A DNA stretch of 64,000 bases from Cheilinus undulatus. Taxonomy: Eukaryota; Chordata; Actinopteri; Labriformes; Labridae. This document shows positions 48,159-59,981 of this stretch, piece by piece. Numbering within the stretch: the stretch's first letter is position 1; every line of letters starts with the position of its first letter. The notes under the pieces are model-generated. The model was not told the DNA's origin and did not search any database. It saw only the letters and a program-made list of their open reading frames with translations. Position numbers and translations under genes: made by a program. The stretch spans positions 55,875,776 through 55,939,775 of the forward strand of contig NC_054867.1 in the NCBI RefSeq assembly GCF_018320785.1, given 5' to 3'.

Positions 48159-51100
48159 TTATTTGGGAGGCTTGTAGGCGATCTTCCTGCTCTTTAACAC
48201 GGACCACCTGTGTCTCTTCATGTAGTAGATGAGAGGGATGAGGATGGCCGAGCCCAACAGCAGCTGGAGAGAGAGAGGACACATTAACACCGGCATTAAC
48301 CAGTCGTTTTCTCATGTTCAGCTGTTTCTGAGTGATCTAATGATCTTTTCTCTAGCAGCATGGGGTCCCAACATTTTAGACCAGGGGTCCTGGTTTAGGG
48401 TAGGCCATGCTTTTTATGTCTAGTGTGTTTAAGAATGATGTAAGGTCACAGGGTTAGCACTGAGGCATTTACACAAGACCATGTCTGCAGCAGGACTGCT
48501 CTTTAAAAGAGGTTTTTAATCTCAAGGTTTTCTCCTGCTTAGATAAATAAATAAAAAAACTGACACATGAGAATTGTTGGTTTCATCAGTGCTTAACTAA
48601 TGAAATTAGGGCTGAATGATTCAGGGAAAACTGACATTTCCTCTTTCTATGTTCAGACTCTGCTCTGTTCTCTGACGGGGATTTAGACAGACAGATGCAC
48701 AGATGAGCCTTTACTATCAGATCTCTGATGGACTTTTAGTGTAATCACCGGAAAACTTGTAGTTGTGGTTTGCATCAAACATAAAAATGCTTCAGGTCAT
48801 GTGACCAACATCCCATAACCTGTAATATGCCTACAGTACCTGAGCAATCACGACTGAAAAGGGATTATTATTCAGTCCCTTTTATTTAGTCATTTATACT
48901 CATTTTAACAGATATAACAGTAGTCTTTCCTGCAGTGGCACTGACCTCTTAGTTAAACTAATCCTTCTAATTAACAGCAGGTTTCCAGAGGGATTCCCTG
49001 AGGCAATCTGGACAAGGGGCTTTAAACCAGGAGTTCTCAATCTTTTCTGCCCGTGACCCCCAAGTTAAAGGTGCCAGAGACAGGGACCCTGAAAGTAAAG
49101 GTGCCAGAGACTGGGACCCCCAAAGTAAAGGTGCCAGAGACCGGGGACCCCCAAAGTAAAGGTGCCAGAGACCGGGGACCCCCAAAGTAAAGGTGCCAGA
49201 GACCGGGGACCCCCGAAATAAAGGTGCCAGAGACCGGGGACCCCCAAAGTAAAGGTGCCAGAGACCAGGGACCCCCCTAACCCTACCTGAAGGTGGCTGA
49301 ACACAGCCATGAACATTCTAGAATAGTCATGTGGAGACAAGGCCGTCCATGAGGGGGGAAAATGGGAGAGCTTTCTGGGGCCCTGCTAAACTGGGGTCCA
49401 GCAAAATCCTGGTCCATTGTAAAGTTAACCTGTGGTATTTTATGTTTAACCTGAATAAAAACCACTCTTATCAAAAAACAAACAAATTTTAATTCATCCG
49501 TTTAGTGAGTAGTCCTCTGAAAAATGTAAATCCTTTTTTATCCATTTAAAACGGAATTAAAAAAACATTCAAAAGAGCGAAAATGGTTTAATAATGGCAA
49601 AAAAATGGTGGGAAAGGTGTTGAAATTAGATTTTAAAAGAAGCAGAAATGGGTTAGAAATGCCAAAAATTACAGAAAAGTGGCAAAAAGTGACCGAAAAA
49701 TGGGTTAAAGTGGTAAAACTGGGCATATTAAGCAGTAAAAAGGGAAAAAAAGGGGCTGAAATGGCATGAAAGTGGCAAAAAAAGGTGGAAATTTGGTGAA
49801 ATGGGATGAAAATTGATAGAAACGGGCAAAAGAATGGTTAGCTGAGGCAGATATAGTCAGAAACTGGCAAAAATGGCCAAATCAAATAGTGAAATGTGGC
49901 TTAAAAGTGGTAAAAGGGGTTAACAGTGGCAATAATGGGTCAACAGAGCCAACAATAGGCAGAAGGGTAGAAAATTTGGTTTAGAGGAGGCAAAAACAAG
50001 CAAAAAAATGGTGGAAGGGGTTTAAAATTGACAAAAAAGGGCTTTAAGTTGCAAGAAAGTGTTAAAATTGGCAAAATTGGTGGGAAAAAGTGATAAAAAT
50101 TGGTTAAAATTAGGCAAAAATTGTGTAAAGTGGCAACAGTGTAATTCAAAAATGTTCTTAGTTTTTTAGGGCATCTGGAGACCCCCTCTCAGTGTCTTAC
50201 GACCCCAAATGGGGTCCCAACCCCAACGTTGAGAACCCCTGCTTTAAATAACAATAACATATATTTTCCAGAATTAAATTAAATGTTGTTCAGACTCTTT
50301 GATGTTTAAGGAATGAGGATAAAAACTGAAACAGAGTGAAGCTGAGGGAGGACTACAGCTTCACCTGTAAACCTGCCGATGTAAACAGCCAACAAATCAG
50401 CAGAAAGCTTCATATGTGCCGGTAAAACGCAGATATATTGAACATTCCTTCTTTATCTTATTTTTCCAAAAAAAGAAGGGTAGGTTTGTTTGTAAGATTT
50501 TTAAAAGTCCTTCAATAAAGGAATAGAAATCTGTGTAGCTAGCATGCGGTAGAGCAGTAAATGTGAGTGTTGGTGTGCTACCTTCAGTCCCATGCGTTTA
50601 CGTTGGTCGTGCTCCGGCTCTGCAGCCCATCTCAAGAAAGTACACACATCTTTAGCAACCTGGCTCATGGTGGCAGGGGTTCCTATGAAAGACACAACAA
50701 TTGACATTTTTACACAAAAATATGATGGACTGACCTGCCAGACTACTTTCTTATCTTCTGTTGTAGTTCTAAGTAAATGTTCGATACTAAAGACTGTCAT
50801 AGAAATCTTAGATGGGGAAAATAAGGGCTGATGATGATGTTTGAAATGAATATTTAGTGGATTTCAGTTATCATTTTTTTATTTTGGTTTCCCACATTAC
50901 CAACAGTCCTGCCATGTTTGTTAATCAGAAATATTCCCATCCTCACTGAATCAGGAGTTGTGTGTACCAGAAGATGTTAAATTAATACAACACAAGTGAA
51001 CTTCTGCTGCTGACATCTTCTTATACCGTCAGTATTATCATCACACTGAGACGCTGACGTCTGTCAGAGCCCACATTAGTCAATACTGATGTGAAATCAG

Positions 51101-54100
51101 TGCATCCCTTCTTTGACCCCTTCTTAACTGTTACACAGCTAAATGGAAAGTCTATTTTTGTTTTAATAATAGAGAAAAATAACAGAATTCTTTGCAAACT
51201 AAACAGCAGAATACTAGACAGCATCACCACATAGAAGCAGACTTTTACTGCCATTTTATTCCTTTATTCCTGGAAAGACTGTAAATTTCATATTTCTTTA
51301 TGTTAGTTATCAGAAATGGCTTTGCATTTCATGATCAGGCGCTCAGCACCATGTCAACCTTTTTTTCTTCCCTTGCCCGTGTCAAGATGAGGGACAAAGG
51401 CAAACAGAAACAGGGTGATGGGGTCAAACCCTTCATCCTGGCTGCACCAGTGAGGTCACTAATAATAATAGAAATACGCTGATTTTGCTTTAAGAAACAA
51501 AGATTTATGATTGGTGCATTTTTACTCACCGTCCTCGTACTCCAGCACTTCGTTGTAGATGGGCGGAGCCATGCCGATGGCCTGTCCGGGGAAATATGGG
51601 TTATAATACAGTCCCTCTCTCACGGACACTCCTGCTGGAGGCTCGCAGTAACCTGTCAGCAGGCTGAACACGTAGTCTTCTCCTCCATGTCTGCATGGAA
51701 ACACAGAAGATATCCGGGGTTTTCACACACAGCTGTTTACCTGCTTTGTCGCTTATGTTTTTGGTTGATCTGTTACCTGGCATTGACGATGTAGCTGAGG
51801 TCAGGAGGCAGAGCTCCGTTGTTGGCGACCCTGGCGGCCTCAGGGTTCGGGTAGGGCTTTGGGAAATAGTCTGAGAGCTTTCCTGGCCTGGTGAACATCT
51901 CTCCAGTCTCATCAGGACCATCCACCACCTCAACCTGTGCAAAACAAGAAACAGATTTTAGGAATACATTAACAATGGTTAACAGAAGACACGGCCGAGG
52001 GCGCCATCTACTGGCTGGACTAAACAATCACAGCTGGAAATAATATTCAGGAGTGACGAGTGTGGCCTTTTCTAAAGCTAGAGAAAAGTGTTGGGACACA
52101 GATAAACATGGCCGCCATCTGTCCAACACCTTCGCTGTGCACTCATAAATGACAGCGACAGACATGAGCTGCAGTATGAAAGACTGGAGGAAGAGACAGA
52201 GGACATGTGGATGTGACAACTTAAACAACAACAGCAGGAAGTAATGAACAGCTGGTAAACTATTCCTCATTTATCCTCATCTGTATGATGCATCATTGAT
52301 GCACAAACATTTCTACTAAGCCTGGACAGATCAGGTCTGTTTTATATCTGAAACAATCAGTGTTATAATAACTGATCCTAGTAAACTGCTGACTTTTATT
52401 GGATGCATCCACTGATTTTTCACTAAATGCTTATCTGATAAGTCCATTTTGGCAGAAATGACAAATTAAACAAAGAGGCGTTGCAGGGATCTTTTCTGAT
52501 TCCAACAGCTGCTGCAACGACAGCACAGATGCATGTGGCTTAAAATCACCAGTTAAAGCCATTTATTAAACCATCTAGTCCTGAATACACAGCCTCTAAA
52601 GCAGGGGTGTCAAACTCGAGGCCCGTGGTGCAGTTATACCCGGTCCACCAGATCCTATGATACTTTCATTAGAACTGGTCCACCAGTCTGAGGTCTGCAG
52701 ATTTCCTCCAGTATAAAAATGTAAACTTAACCATGATGATTGAAAATATCCTTGTTGAGTCACAAAAATTAGAAAAAGTAAACAGTAAAAATAATTTGAT
52801 AGTCAGGAACGTAGGAGGAATTAGTGTTTTCTCTATTTTTTCAATTTTGCATCTCACAGTTATGACTAAAAATTATGGTTTTGACTTTATATTTCATATT
52901 TTAGCCTTTCTGTCTCATAACTTTTACTTTTTATCTTTTGGCCGGTTTCAACAACTAATTTTAAATTTTATCTTAGTTTTTTACCTTTAAAACTCACGTT
53001 TTTTTTTTACATTGTTTCATATTCAGACATTTTAAAACTCATGAATTTGAAATTAAATCTCATATTTTGACATTTTAAACTCATGATTTCAATGTTTATT
53101 TCACATTTTGATTGTTAAATATCTTGATTTTGAATTATATCTCAGTTTTCTTGACCATTTTATCTCCTAACTTTGACTTGTAGTTTATTTCTTTTTACCT
53201 TTAAAACTCATGATTTTGAATTTTATTTCATATTTTGACCTTTACAACTCATAATTTTTACTTTTGTCTTTTTTTTAACCTTTAAAACTCAGGATTTCTA
53301 AAATTGTTTCATATTTTGACATTTTAAAACTCATGAATTTGAAATTTGATCTCATATTTTGACATTTTAAACTCACAATTTCAATAATTTAACCCACATT
53401 TTGATTGTTTACCATCATGATTTTGATTTTTTTCTGTTTTGCTGACCATTTCAACTCCTTAATTTCACTTTTAATGCTCTTTTACATCGGTGTTAATAAG
53501 GCTTCCCTCGCACGCTTACAGTTAGTCCAAAATGCTGCTGCTCATCTTTTAACAGGTACACGAAAACATGACCACATCACCCCCATCCTGGCGTCCCTCC
53601 ACTGGCTTCCCGTTCATTTTAGAATTCATTTTAAAATGTTAATGTTTGTTTTTAAATCTTTACACGGATCAGCACCCCAGTACATCTCTGACCTTTTAAA
53701 TGTTTATACGCCCTCCCGGTCCTTGAGGTCTGCTGATCGCCTTCACCTCATCGCCCCAAAAACCTGAGGTGATTGAGTCCTCTCTGCGGTGGCTCCCAAA
53801 TTGTGGAACGAATTGCCACTCGAAATTAAAACATCCCCCACCCTACCGACTTTTAAATTGTGTCTTAAAACTCATTTTTACTCTTTGGTTTTTAATTCAG
53901 CATAAGAGTTGTGTGATCTCTGTCCTTTAATATCTGTTATGGTCCTAATGCCTGTGTTTTTATGGCTTTTATTTTTTTACGTTTTTATGTGTTTCATTTC
54001 ATTTTAAATCGTTTTATGTTGTTCTTGCCTGGTTTTATTTCTTTCTCTTAATGTTTCTCCTTCTGCAGTGTTTGTAATCTCTTTGATTTTACTGTGCAGC

Positions 54101-57100
54101 ACTTTGTTAAACTTGAATGTTTTTAAAATGTGCTATATAAATAAAGTGGATTGGATTGGACTTTTAGCCCATTTTTTACCTTTAAAACTCAGGATTTTGA
54201 ATTTTATTTCATATTTTGACATAATAATCATGGTTTCGGAATTCTAGCTCATAATTTACCTTTTAAAAACATTATTTTGACTTTGAATGTCATGTTTTTA
54301 CCTTTGAAACTTGTTAGTTTGACTTTTTATCTCAGATTTTGAGTTTTTAACTTATCATGGTGACCTTTTACTCTCAAAAGCATTTAGCTTGACAGTAAAT
54401 GGTTAAATGTTGACCCTGTTAGGCCCTCCGTTTAGACCCAAACCCAGGATCTGGCCCCTGCTGTGATTGCGTTTGACACCCCTGCTCTAAAACCTATACC
54501 ATGCAAAACGGCAGACTTTCAATGGTTAATAAAACCTTTAGTAAGATAGAGACACGAACTAACTACAGAAGAAGCATCTATCTGCATATTGAAGCCAAAT
54601 TTTATCTTGCATTCTTCCATATTCTTCTTCTTTCCTCTATCATCTTTGTGGTTTGTTAATGTTCATCTAAACGGTTTCATTTAAATACAATCAACTGTCA
54701 CTTTAACAGCTCCTTTTTTCCCTGATAGATCAGTAACTAGACGTTGTCAACTTTATAAGTATCCTATTACGTCTCATTTCAAGTGCCTAACAAAGAAGAA
54801 ATAGGCTTGTTCTGATATTTTGTGGCCTTATGGTTGAAAAAAAATTAGACTTAAAGCTTTTCCAGAGGTTAAAAGGAGATGCAGGAACCCTGTCTTATGT
54901 GTCCTTTGGAGGTATCCTCCACTAACAGCAGTCATAGGTGCTCTTTAAAATGACACTCATGACTCAAAAAGATGATTCAAACAGCACCTATGTCTACAGC
55001 TATCTCTATCTCCACCAGGAACTCACACTCATTCATATCATCACACAGACTCACCTCCTCAGCGAGAGCTTTGACCTCCGCCTCTGTATGCGACACTCCA
55101 ACCAGGTTTCTGAAGGCCAGGTACTCCATACTGTGGCAGGCTGAACACACCTGCTTATACACCTGGTACCCACGACGAATGCTGCAGGAGCAGAGCAGGG
55201 CACAGGAAAGAGTTAGGGCTTTCATTCAAGAGAAGAACATGTTCAAGCTTCAACCAATTAGGATACATGGGCCAAATGTTGAACAGCAATAAAAAAATCT
55301 TGTAAAGCACAACTAGGGGTAAATGGTGTCCTAATGCAGGGGTCATCGAGTACATCTGCACAAGGGCCGGATCTAGTCTCAACAGGAACTCTGTGGGCCG
55401 GACTTTTAAATACATAAAAATTAAAGAAATGTTTATGATTTTAGTCATTACCAGTGAGATCTATCCCTGTTATCTATAACGCAGCAGGCCACAAGGAGAA
55501 AGGCCTGACAACAGAATAGGCCGGACCCCTGAAAATCACGGAGAATGGGCGCTCCCCAGTTGTCATTTAGCACCAACAGTAACCAATTTTTGACAATTTT
55601 AACCTTTTTGATAACCTTTTTGCCCCCTTTTGCCTCTTTAACACAATTTTTGAAAGATTTAAACCCCATTTAAACCACTTTTTATGCATGTTTTATCCCC
55701 TTTGTGACACTCATCAATTTTTGCCACTTTTATTTTTGCCAGTTTTTAAACTTCTTTTCATTACATTCTTTCAACAATTTTTGCAACTTCAAAAGCAATT
55801 CTTGCCACTTTTAACCCATTGTTGATAATTTTGGCCTCTTTAACCCAATTTCTGAAAGATTTTAACCCAATTTAAAACACTTTTCACGTGTTTTATCTCC
55901 TTTGTGACACTTATCAATTTTTGACACTTTTCTAATTTTTCCTCTTTTTAACCCCTTTTTATTACTTTTTAAATATTTTTTGCTACTTTTAAACCAATTT
56001 TTGCCACTTTTAACCCATTGTTGATAATTTTTTCCAATTTTTGCCTCTTTAAAATAATTTTTGAAAGATTTTAACCCCCTTTAACTACTTTTCCTGCATG
56101 TTTTATCCCTTGTGACACTCTTATCAATTTTTCTACTTTTAACCCCTTTTCATTACTTTCTTGCACTATTTTTTGTCATTTGTAACCCATTTTTGACACC
56201 TTTTGTGCCTTTTTCCTCTTTTATCATTTTTTTTTGCCACATTTAACCTCTTTTTACTACTTTATCTGGTCATTTTTGCAGCACTTCTGCCAATTTTAAC
56301 CCTTTTAAAAATACTCACTAATAGTGACAGTAAATATCTGAAAAATAAAACAGATTAAATCTTAAGTCATTCTAAAACTATTTCAATGTTATATTTTGTG
56401 GGATGGATTTAACAGCTGCAGACATTTAAAGCCAAAAGATACCCTTAAAATCTTCTTTTCCTCCTTTTCTGAATTTAATGATCTTTCGGGGGCCGGACAG
56501 GAAGCTGTGGGGAGCCTGACGTGGCCCTGGGCCGCCAGTTGATGACCAGTGTTTTAATGGAAACCTAAACTGTGCAGCATTTTAACAGTTTTGGGTTAAA
56601 ATCAGACAATTTTCATCTTACCTGAGTTGAAACCATGTGTTGATGACAACTGTGTCATTTTACAACATCAGATTCTTACTAAATCACTGACTCATTTTCT
56701 AAAAAAGTGTGCTAACTTTTTCAGAAATCCTTAGAGGTAAGATTTCAATAAACTTCAACTTTCTGTGTTTCATCAGACTATTTGACAATTGTCTGGATGA
56801 TGCTGGTCTACAGTCATTTTTAGGGTAGTCAACCTAAATACTTGCATGTTCAAACTCGTCAAAGTTTTACCTGCCAGTAAGTGGAGGAGTGAAAGAAGTG
56901 AAATACAGAAAAATGCTGCCGTTTGCATTCATAAATGCATCTAACTCTGGCTGAAAATATCCAGGAGGTTTCGTGTCTATCACACCTGGCATGGTCCAGC
57001 GATGACAGAGGTCCAGCGTGGCTCCAGGGGTACTGAGGGGGGTGGAGCTCCAGGTCCGAGGCTTTAACGGAGTGGTGCAGCATCAGGGCGAGCCCGGCCC

Positions 57101-58041
57101 CACCGGCTGTGATCACACCAAGAGTGGACAGGGCGACCTTCTTACTCCTCGACAAACTGGCCATCGACATGTTGGCCTGCAGAGGAACACCAAAACGAGA
57201 CAGCAGTTATACTGGGTGGTTCTCTCACAGTTACGAGTACTCCAGGCAAACAACATTTAATTTTTTCATTACGGTTGACAAATTAAATTAACCAACACAA
57301 AATTTATCCTAGAGTTATTCTGTGAGGTAAAAACGATGAAAACACAGTCTACATCCCATTTTTTTCAGTCAAATTGGTAGAACAACCCTGGATTCTTGGA
57401 CAAAGTTAACCATCTTTCCTGCATGTCTCTCACCCACTCTCCCCCTCTATCAATAACAGCATGAAAAGTCCAAAAGAAAATCTTTCACCCATTTCTATCA
57501 AAATATGGATTTTTTAAATAATGTTAGCAAGCTGAAAATTGGAATGATTTCACATGCATTACTTTACATTCTTACAACCTACTTCTCAATGACCGATGTT
57601 ATCTAATCTATAAAGTGTGTATGAAAACACCATAGCAACTTTAAGTCATAGTTTTTTTGTATTACTAAAAGTCTAAAATCATTAATATCCTGAAAATCCA
57701 AAAACCAGACCGTGGATGAGCAAAGCATCCCACTTTAGAGATTTCCAATTACAGTGATTTTAACTCAAAAAAGGGGGACAAATGAGATAATCTACGTCGT
57801 TCATTACTGGCTTTTATTTGTTAATAACCATGGCTTAGTTTTGAATTGATTAATCTAAAAATGGTTGAACAGAAAATAACACTGTTTTTGTTGACGGTCT
57901 GGCATTGTGGATGTTAGACCCAGCCTTCTAACGGATCTTTACAGTACAGATACATTCGGCTGTCCTGCTTGTTCTTATGAAACTGTCCTTCGCTGGTTCT
58001 ATAACCGGTCGGCTGGTATCACATGACAGCATCCCTGTACC

Positions 58042-58078
<37 letters not shown>

Positions 58079-59978
58079 CAATGCCCCAGAAACACTCAAG
58101 GAGGGTACCCATGGGGAGAGGGCTGATATCAAACCAGGTTTTTAAACTTTAAAACACTCCTGCAGACACTCTGTGGATACCTGCTTTACTACAACACTAG
58201 TTTGAGATTTTTCACTTTTGATTAGAAATGCAGGAAAACTTCTGCTCACTGTCAGAAATGCACCGATGTTTAAGTTCCAAACATCTCAGCTCAATTTCTG
58301 TTTACCTATTACAACTTTTAGTCAAAGATTTGTGGGGCTTTGGAACTTTGCAACACAAACATTCATATAACATTAACTGTATTATTTAAAAGCACACGGT
58401 ATGAAACTATCAAAAATGTTCTAAACCCTTCAGACTAGATAGACAGATAGATATTCTATTAATCCTGAGGGAAATATAACTGCCATAAGCACAACAACAT
58501 CACCCCAGCTAAAACTGAAGGAGTGTAGCTCAGCATTCATCACATACAGTATAAAGCCAGGTGAATAATATTGACAGCGTAAGGGGAATACATGTTCTTT
58601 GACAACACTTCACTAAACATTACTTTGTAATTGTCAAAAGCGCATCGACCTTCACAGCAGTTCAGACCAGCTTCACAAGACGCCAAGAGGTGAAAAGGAA
58701 GGATGCCCAATATTGGAGTTTATCTATACGCTGAAGTTTTCAGACTCTTTCAGCCTCGAATTTCCCTCAAGATTACAGTAACTACGGATATATTCACACT
58801 TTCTTATTTTAAAAAACAGCAAGTTTCTCCAAAGCAAATAGTCATTGTGAGCTGAGAGTGTAGTGGGAAATGGACCGTCTGATAGATGTTTTACAAGGTT
58901 GTTCACAGTTGTTCCTTTGCCAATATTCATGGTTAATATATCAGCTGTAAATATCAGCAGAAATGTCCATATCTGCTCCTAACAATTTGACTTTTTAAAA
59001 TTTAATCTGCAGATACAGAGAATACTGTCTAAAAATTAAGCTATACCATTACTTGTTATGTTTCGGTGGAAAATGTGTCGTGTTGCTACATGACAGAAGA
59101 CCAATTATTGTTTCTGCTAAATTGCACAGGAACGTTAAAACCTTTCTAAATGTTGTAATCCTTGATGAATACAGTCCTCTCTAAGGCCGTGTATGTATGA
59201 AGCAGATGGTTTGACAGCTCCTCATCATTAGAGGATTCAGATCATGATCATTCAGAGCACGGAAAAGTGTAAAAAAGTACCGGAAACACTGTCAACCTCC
59301 ACAAACAGAAGAATAGCGATAAACAGCATGTGACGTCACCGGAAGTCCTCACAGTCCTTGAAACGCTAACCAGTTAGCAGGATATTTACCAAAGCTACTT
59401 TAGCCTGTGTTTTTCTACTGTGAATATCACAAAACTTCCATCCTGTCCTAACTGGTGCATTACTTGGACCGTAAACCCAAAGAATCTTATTTTCACACCA
59501 TGATTCGCAGTTAAATATTTATTTAAAAGTACCATTATCTGTCAGTTTGCCGGCTGGTTGACGCGGCATCATGTGTTAGCTAACCGGCTAGCCTGCTCTG
59601 TAAAGGTTTAGCAGCCAAGCCGTAGAGATCTTCGGCATCGGATATCCTGAACTTTAGACTTTTAGATTATTACTATGTAAAGACTTTTCAAGATTGAGAA
59701 AATAAACAATGTCACAGCCGCTACATACGTCCTAAAAACTGCAGGAACCCGAGTGACCTTGCCTCACCCCACAGACTGAGATCAGGCTAACGTTAGCTCA
59801 GAGCTAGGACACCCCACTAAACAGACAATTTACCGCTTTACCGTCATTGAAACACTCCATTAATGTCCATCAATAAAACAGTCATTCATCGACCTACCGT
59901 CTGGGTCCTGATAGTTTTCGATGTGCTAAGGAGAGCCCTACCGCTCCCCGATAGCACCACGACTCGTAGCGCCGCCAT
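48159..59978 (-). CDS. cyc1: CYC1, cytochrome c1 of complex III (7 exons)
   Basis: Haem-c subunit of the ubiquinol-cytochrome c reductase (bc1) complex, passing electrons from the Rieske protein to cytochrome c. Exons 59898-59978, 56986-57176, 55055-55181, 51777-51934, 51530-51690, 50582-50682, 48159-48263 join in phase to 924 nt, 307 aa plus stop (human is 325). Seen: basic, hydroxylated mitochondrial presequence from [25 protein letters not shown] start of the mature domain; haem-binding CSACH (C103, C106, H107); the acidic [14 protein letters not shown] segment; GQAIGMAPP with M226 as sixth haem ligand; a C-terminal membrane anchor about 274-288 followed by [12 protein letters not shown]. 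All catalytic residues are intact. Introns contain hAT-like and L2-like relics. A YY1-type motif overlaps the start codon. Confidence 0.97.
48264..49019. other. cyc1 intron 6, left part: nothing recognised
   Basis: No exon or bounded repeat seen before the hAT-like element. Confidence 0.4.
49028..50241. mobile_element. hAT-like element, type A, with internal expansion
   Basis: CAGGAGTTCTCAATCTTTTC to AACGTTGAGAACCCCTG. Flanks CTTTAAAC (49020-49027) and CTTTAAAT (50242-50249) match at 7 of 8 positions. The right end contains the same GACCCC-GGGGTCCC segment as 15130-15153. It lies in cyc1 intron 6 and is non-coding. Confidence 0.85.
49053..49275. repeat. 30/31-bp tandem repeat, 7 copies
   Basis: Consecutive copies of AAAGGTGCCAGAGACCGGGG plus ACCCCCAAAGT. 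GTGCCAGAGA starts at 49071, 49101, 49131, 49162, 49193, 49224 and 49255. The related element at 14210-15170 has one copy only, so the expansion happened in this copy. Confidence 0.95.
50683..51529. other. cyc1 intron 5: nothing recognised
   Basis: No exon, RNA gene or bounded repeat seen. Confidence 0.4.
51935..52601. other. cyc1 intron 3, left part: nothing recognised
   Basis: No exon or bounded repeat seen before the type E element. Confidence 0.4.
52602..54484. mobile_element. hAT-like element, type E, interrupted by L2
   Basis: CAGGGGTGTCAAACTCGAGG to GCGTTTGACACCCCTG. Flanks CTCTAAAG and CTCTAAAA match at 7 of 8 positions. The interior TTTTGACATTTTAAACTCA-type repeats are split by the L2-like fragment at about 53483-54160. 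Confidence 0.85.
53483..54160 (+). mobile_element. L2-like LINE 3' fragment nested in the hAT-like element
   Basis: It encodes [31 protein letters not shown] and [15 protein letters not shown], the end of an L2-clade ORF2, followed after a stop by further ORF2-like sequence (a shifted AP-LWNELP-type block). The 3' end reads GTGCTATATAAATAAAGTGG and then ATTGGATTGGA, the short tail repeat usual for fish L2-type elements. Confidence 0.85.
54493..55054. other. cyc1 intron 3, right part: nothing recognised
   Basis: No exon or bounded repeat seen. Confidence 0.4.
55337..56551. mobile_element. hAT-like element, type C (cyc1 intron 2)
   Basis: CAGGGGTCATCGAGTACATC at the left and CGCCAGTTGATGACCAGTG at the right, with GGGCCGG-type subterminal blocks as in 6365-7495. 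Flanks TCCTAATG and TTTTAATG match at 6 of 8 positions. The interior is T-rich TTTTTGCCACTTTTAACCC repeats. Confidence 0.8.
56560..56985. other. cyc1 intron 2, right part: nothing recognised
   Basis: Unremarkable intron sequence. Confidence 0.4.
58046..58076. repeat. (CA)n microsatellite
   Basis: About 15 uninterrupted AC dinucleotides; likely polymorphic. Confidence 0.95.
58435..58610 (-). mobile_element. Rex1-like LINE 3'-end relic
   Basis: TAGATAGACAGATAGATATT followed by CTATTAATCCTGAGGGAAAT matches the characteristic GATA-type tail plus TTTATTGATCCC-type 3' end of fish Rex1-group LINEs, read on the minus strand. Only the 3' end is preserved; the inner boundary is approximate. Confidence 0.55.
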
Positions 59979-59981
59979 CTT
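59971..59981 (-). promoter_or_regulatory. YY1-type motif over the cyc1 start codon
   Basis: On the minus strand AAGATGGCGGC includes the ATG of cyc1. This is the classic downstream YY1 element of TATA-less housekeeping and mitochondrial genes, which usually overlaps the initiation codon. The motif is seen; function is inferred. Confidence 0.6.

Larger units (their letters stand above)
57177..59897. other. cyc1 intron 1
   Basis: It contains a (CA)n run and a LINE 3'-end relic. Otherwise no exon or bounded element is recognised. An ACCGGAAGT ETS-like motif near 59339 could be regulatory, but is over 600 bases inside the intron. Confidence 0.45.

Noticed and set aside
51300..51529. Overlapping short open frames in cyc1 intron 5 as an extra exon
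   Set aside because: The cyc1 reading joins exactly from 51530 to 50682 without it and there is no similarity to the protein.
58046..58076. Z-DNA or regulatory role of the CA repeat
   Set aside because: A common intronic microsatellite; nothing in the sequence points to a function.
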